Assembly: GCF_046764005.1 (NCBI RefSeq)
Contig: NZ_JBKOFW010000001.1
Span: forward strand, 186,001 to 250,000
Direction: 5' to 3'
DNA length: 64,000 nucleotides
Source: Oryzobacter faecalis
GTDB taxonomy: Bacteria; Actinomycetota; Actinomycetes; Actinomycetales; Dermatophilaceae
In this document: positions 63,548 through 64,000 of the stretch, piece after piece
Position numbering within the stretch: the stretch's first letter is position 1
How the letters are laid out: each line of letters begins with the position of its first letter
Position numbers and translations under genes: made by a program
The notes under the pieces: model-generated
Told to the model about the DNA's origin: nothing
Databases searched by the model: none
The model's input: the letters and a program-made list of their open reading frames with translations, nothing else

Positions 63548-64000
63548 CGGTCGCCGACGTGACGGCCCGCGCGTGGGCCGGGGTCGAGGGGGTCCTCCTC
63601 GACGCCGACGACACCCTCTACGACACCCGCGCGGCGATGCACGCGGCCGGGGCGGAGGCCGCGGCCTCGCTGTGGCCCGACGCCGACCCCGAGCGGGTGG
63701 CCCGGGCGGGTGTGCGGTTCCGCGACGACCCCGAGGGCCACTTCGCCGCCTACACGCGCGGTGAGCTGGAGTTCGCCGAGATGCGCCGGGCCCGGATCGC
63801 CGAGCTGGCGACCTGGCTCGAGCAGGACGTCACCGACGACCTCTGGGACAGGTTCGAGGCGGCCTACGAGCCGGCCTTCCACGGGGCGCTCGTCGCGTTC
63901 GACGACGTCCGCCCGGTGCTCGACGCGCTCCACCGCGACGGGGTGCGGGTCGGCATCCTCACGAACTCGTCCTCGGCCTACACGGCGACCAAGCTCGAGG
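63544..64000 (+). CDS. HAD-superfamily hydrolase, 3' truncated by window edge
   Basis: 152 codons visible before the window ends. Motif I is 'LLDADDTLYDT' (DxDxT nucleophile), a cap-like helical insert follows (about 35-110), and motif II 'VGILTNSSSA' lies near the end; motifs III and IV are beyond the window. Probably a phosphatase of the HAD subfamily I (phosphoglycolate or nucleotide phosphatase type). GTG overlapping the gltX stop, so the two genes are coupled. Confidence 0.82.
   Translation, partial: MTVADVTARAWAGVEGVLLDADDTLYDTRAAMHAAGAEAAASLWPDADPERVARAGVRFRDDPEGHFAAYTRGELEFAEMRRARIAELATWLEQDVTDDLWDRFEAAYEPAFHGALVAFDDVRPVLDALHRDGVRVGILTNSSSAYTATKLE

Overview
The window is a very GC-rich chromosomal segment from an actinobacterium. 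Codon third positions are nearly always G or C, GTG starts are common, many genes appear leaderless, and the gene content is typical of Micrococcales; an Intrasporangiaceae/Dermatophilaceae-like member is my inference. The backbone order iscS-like, mnmA, metE-like, ligA, gatCAB, ilvD, ilvB-ilvN-ilvC, serA, leuB, FAH-family, gltX is, from memory, the order around Rv3025c to Rv2992c of Mycobacterium tuberculosis. This is therefore an old conserved core, interrupted by lineage-specific accessory genes. I see no tRNA, rRNA, CRISPR array, insertion sequence or phage gene.

Layout. 1-3.1 kb: the end of a VOC protein, a membrane protein, and the tRNA-thiolation pair cysteine desulfurase/MnmA. 3.2-9.6 kb: secreted subtilisin, pirin, a Tat-exported extensin-like protein, and a MocR regulator divergent from a DUF1272-PPOX fusion. 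9.6-17.5 kb: MetE-like protein, EamA transporter, acyl-CoA ligase, small proteins, ligA and a TRIC channel. 17.6-22.4 kb: gatC, gatA, gatB, a DUF937 protein and SixA. 22.4-28.3 kb: a MarR/MMPL divergent pair, then overlapping genes for membrane-anchored exported proteins and a polytopic membrane protein. 28.4-37.7 kb: ilvD overlapping an ABC exporter, then ilvBN and ilvC. 37.8-43.7 kb: an exported beta-propeller divergent from a 1373-residue BTAD/STAND/transmembrane/WD40 regulator, then a VTT protein. 43.8-49.0 kb: a frameshifted TPR-like gene, serA, leuB and ilvE. 49.0-56.2 kb: a FadR-type regulator, glutamine-synthetase-like ligase, aldehyde dehydrogenase, SDR and gamma-glutamyl hydrolase, which together look like a complete gamma-glutamylated amine (amino-alcohol) catabolic route; then a NAPE-PLD-like hydrolase and a lipoprotein esterase. 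56.3-64.0 kb: cimA with a leader, a doubtful '3-methyladenine glycosylase', two SGNH hydrolases, an FAH-family protein, gltX and a truncated HAD gene.

The branched-chain amino-acid genes form the functional core. CimA and ilvBN, C, D and E make 2-ketobutyrate and carry it and pyruvate to isoleucine and valine, and leuB serves leucine. Two of these loci (ilvB, cimA) begin with short branched-chain-codon-rich leader ORFs followed by hairpins and a T-tract, the signature of ribosome-mediated attenuation; leuB has a weaker candidate. The cimA leader, reading Val3-Thr3-Ile3, is the most striking signal in the window.

A second layer is a set of long palindromes just downstream of stop codons: family A three times, family B twice, and one family C element. 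Differences between copies are compensated in the opposite arm. One family B element supplies the last codons and the stop of the gene it follows.
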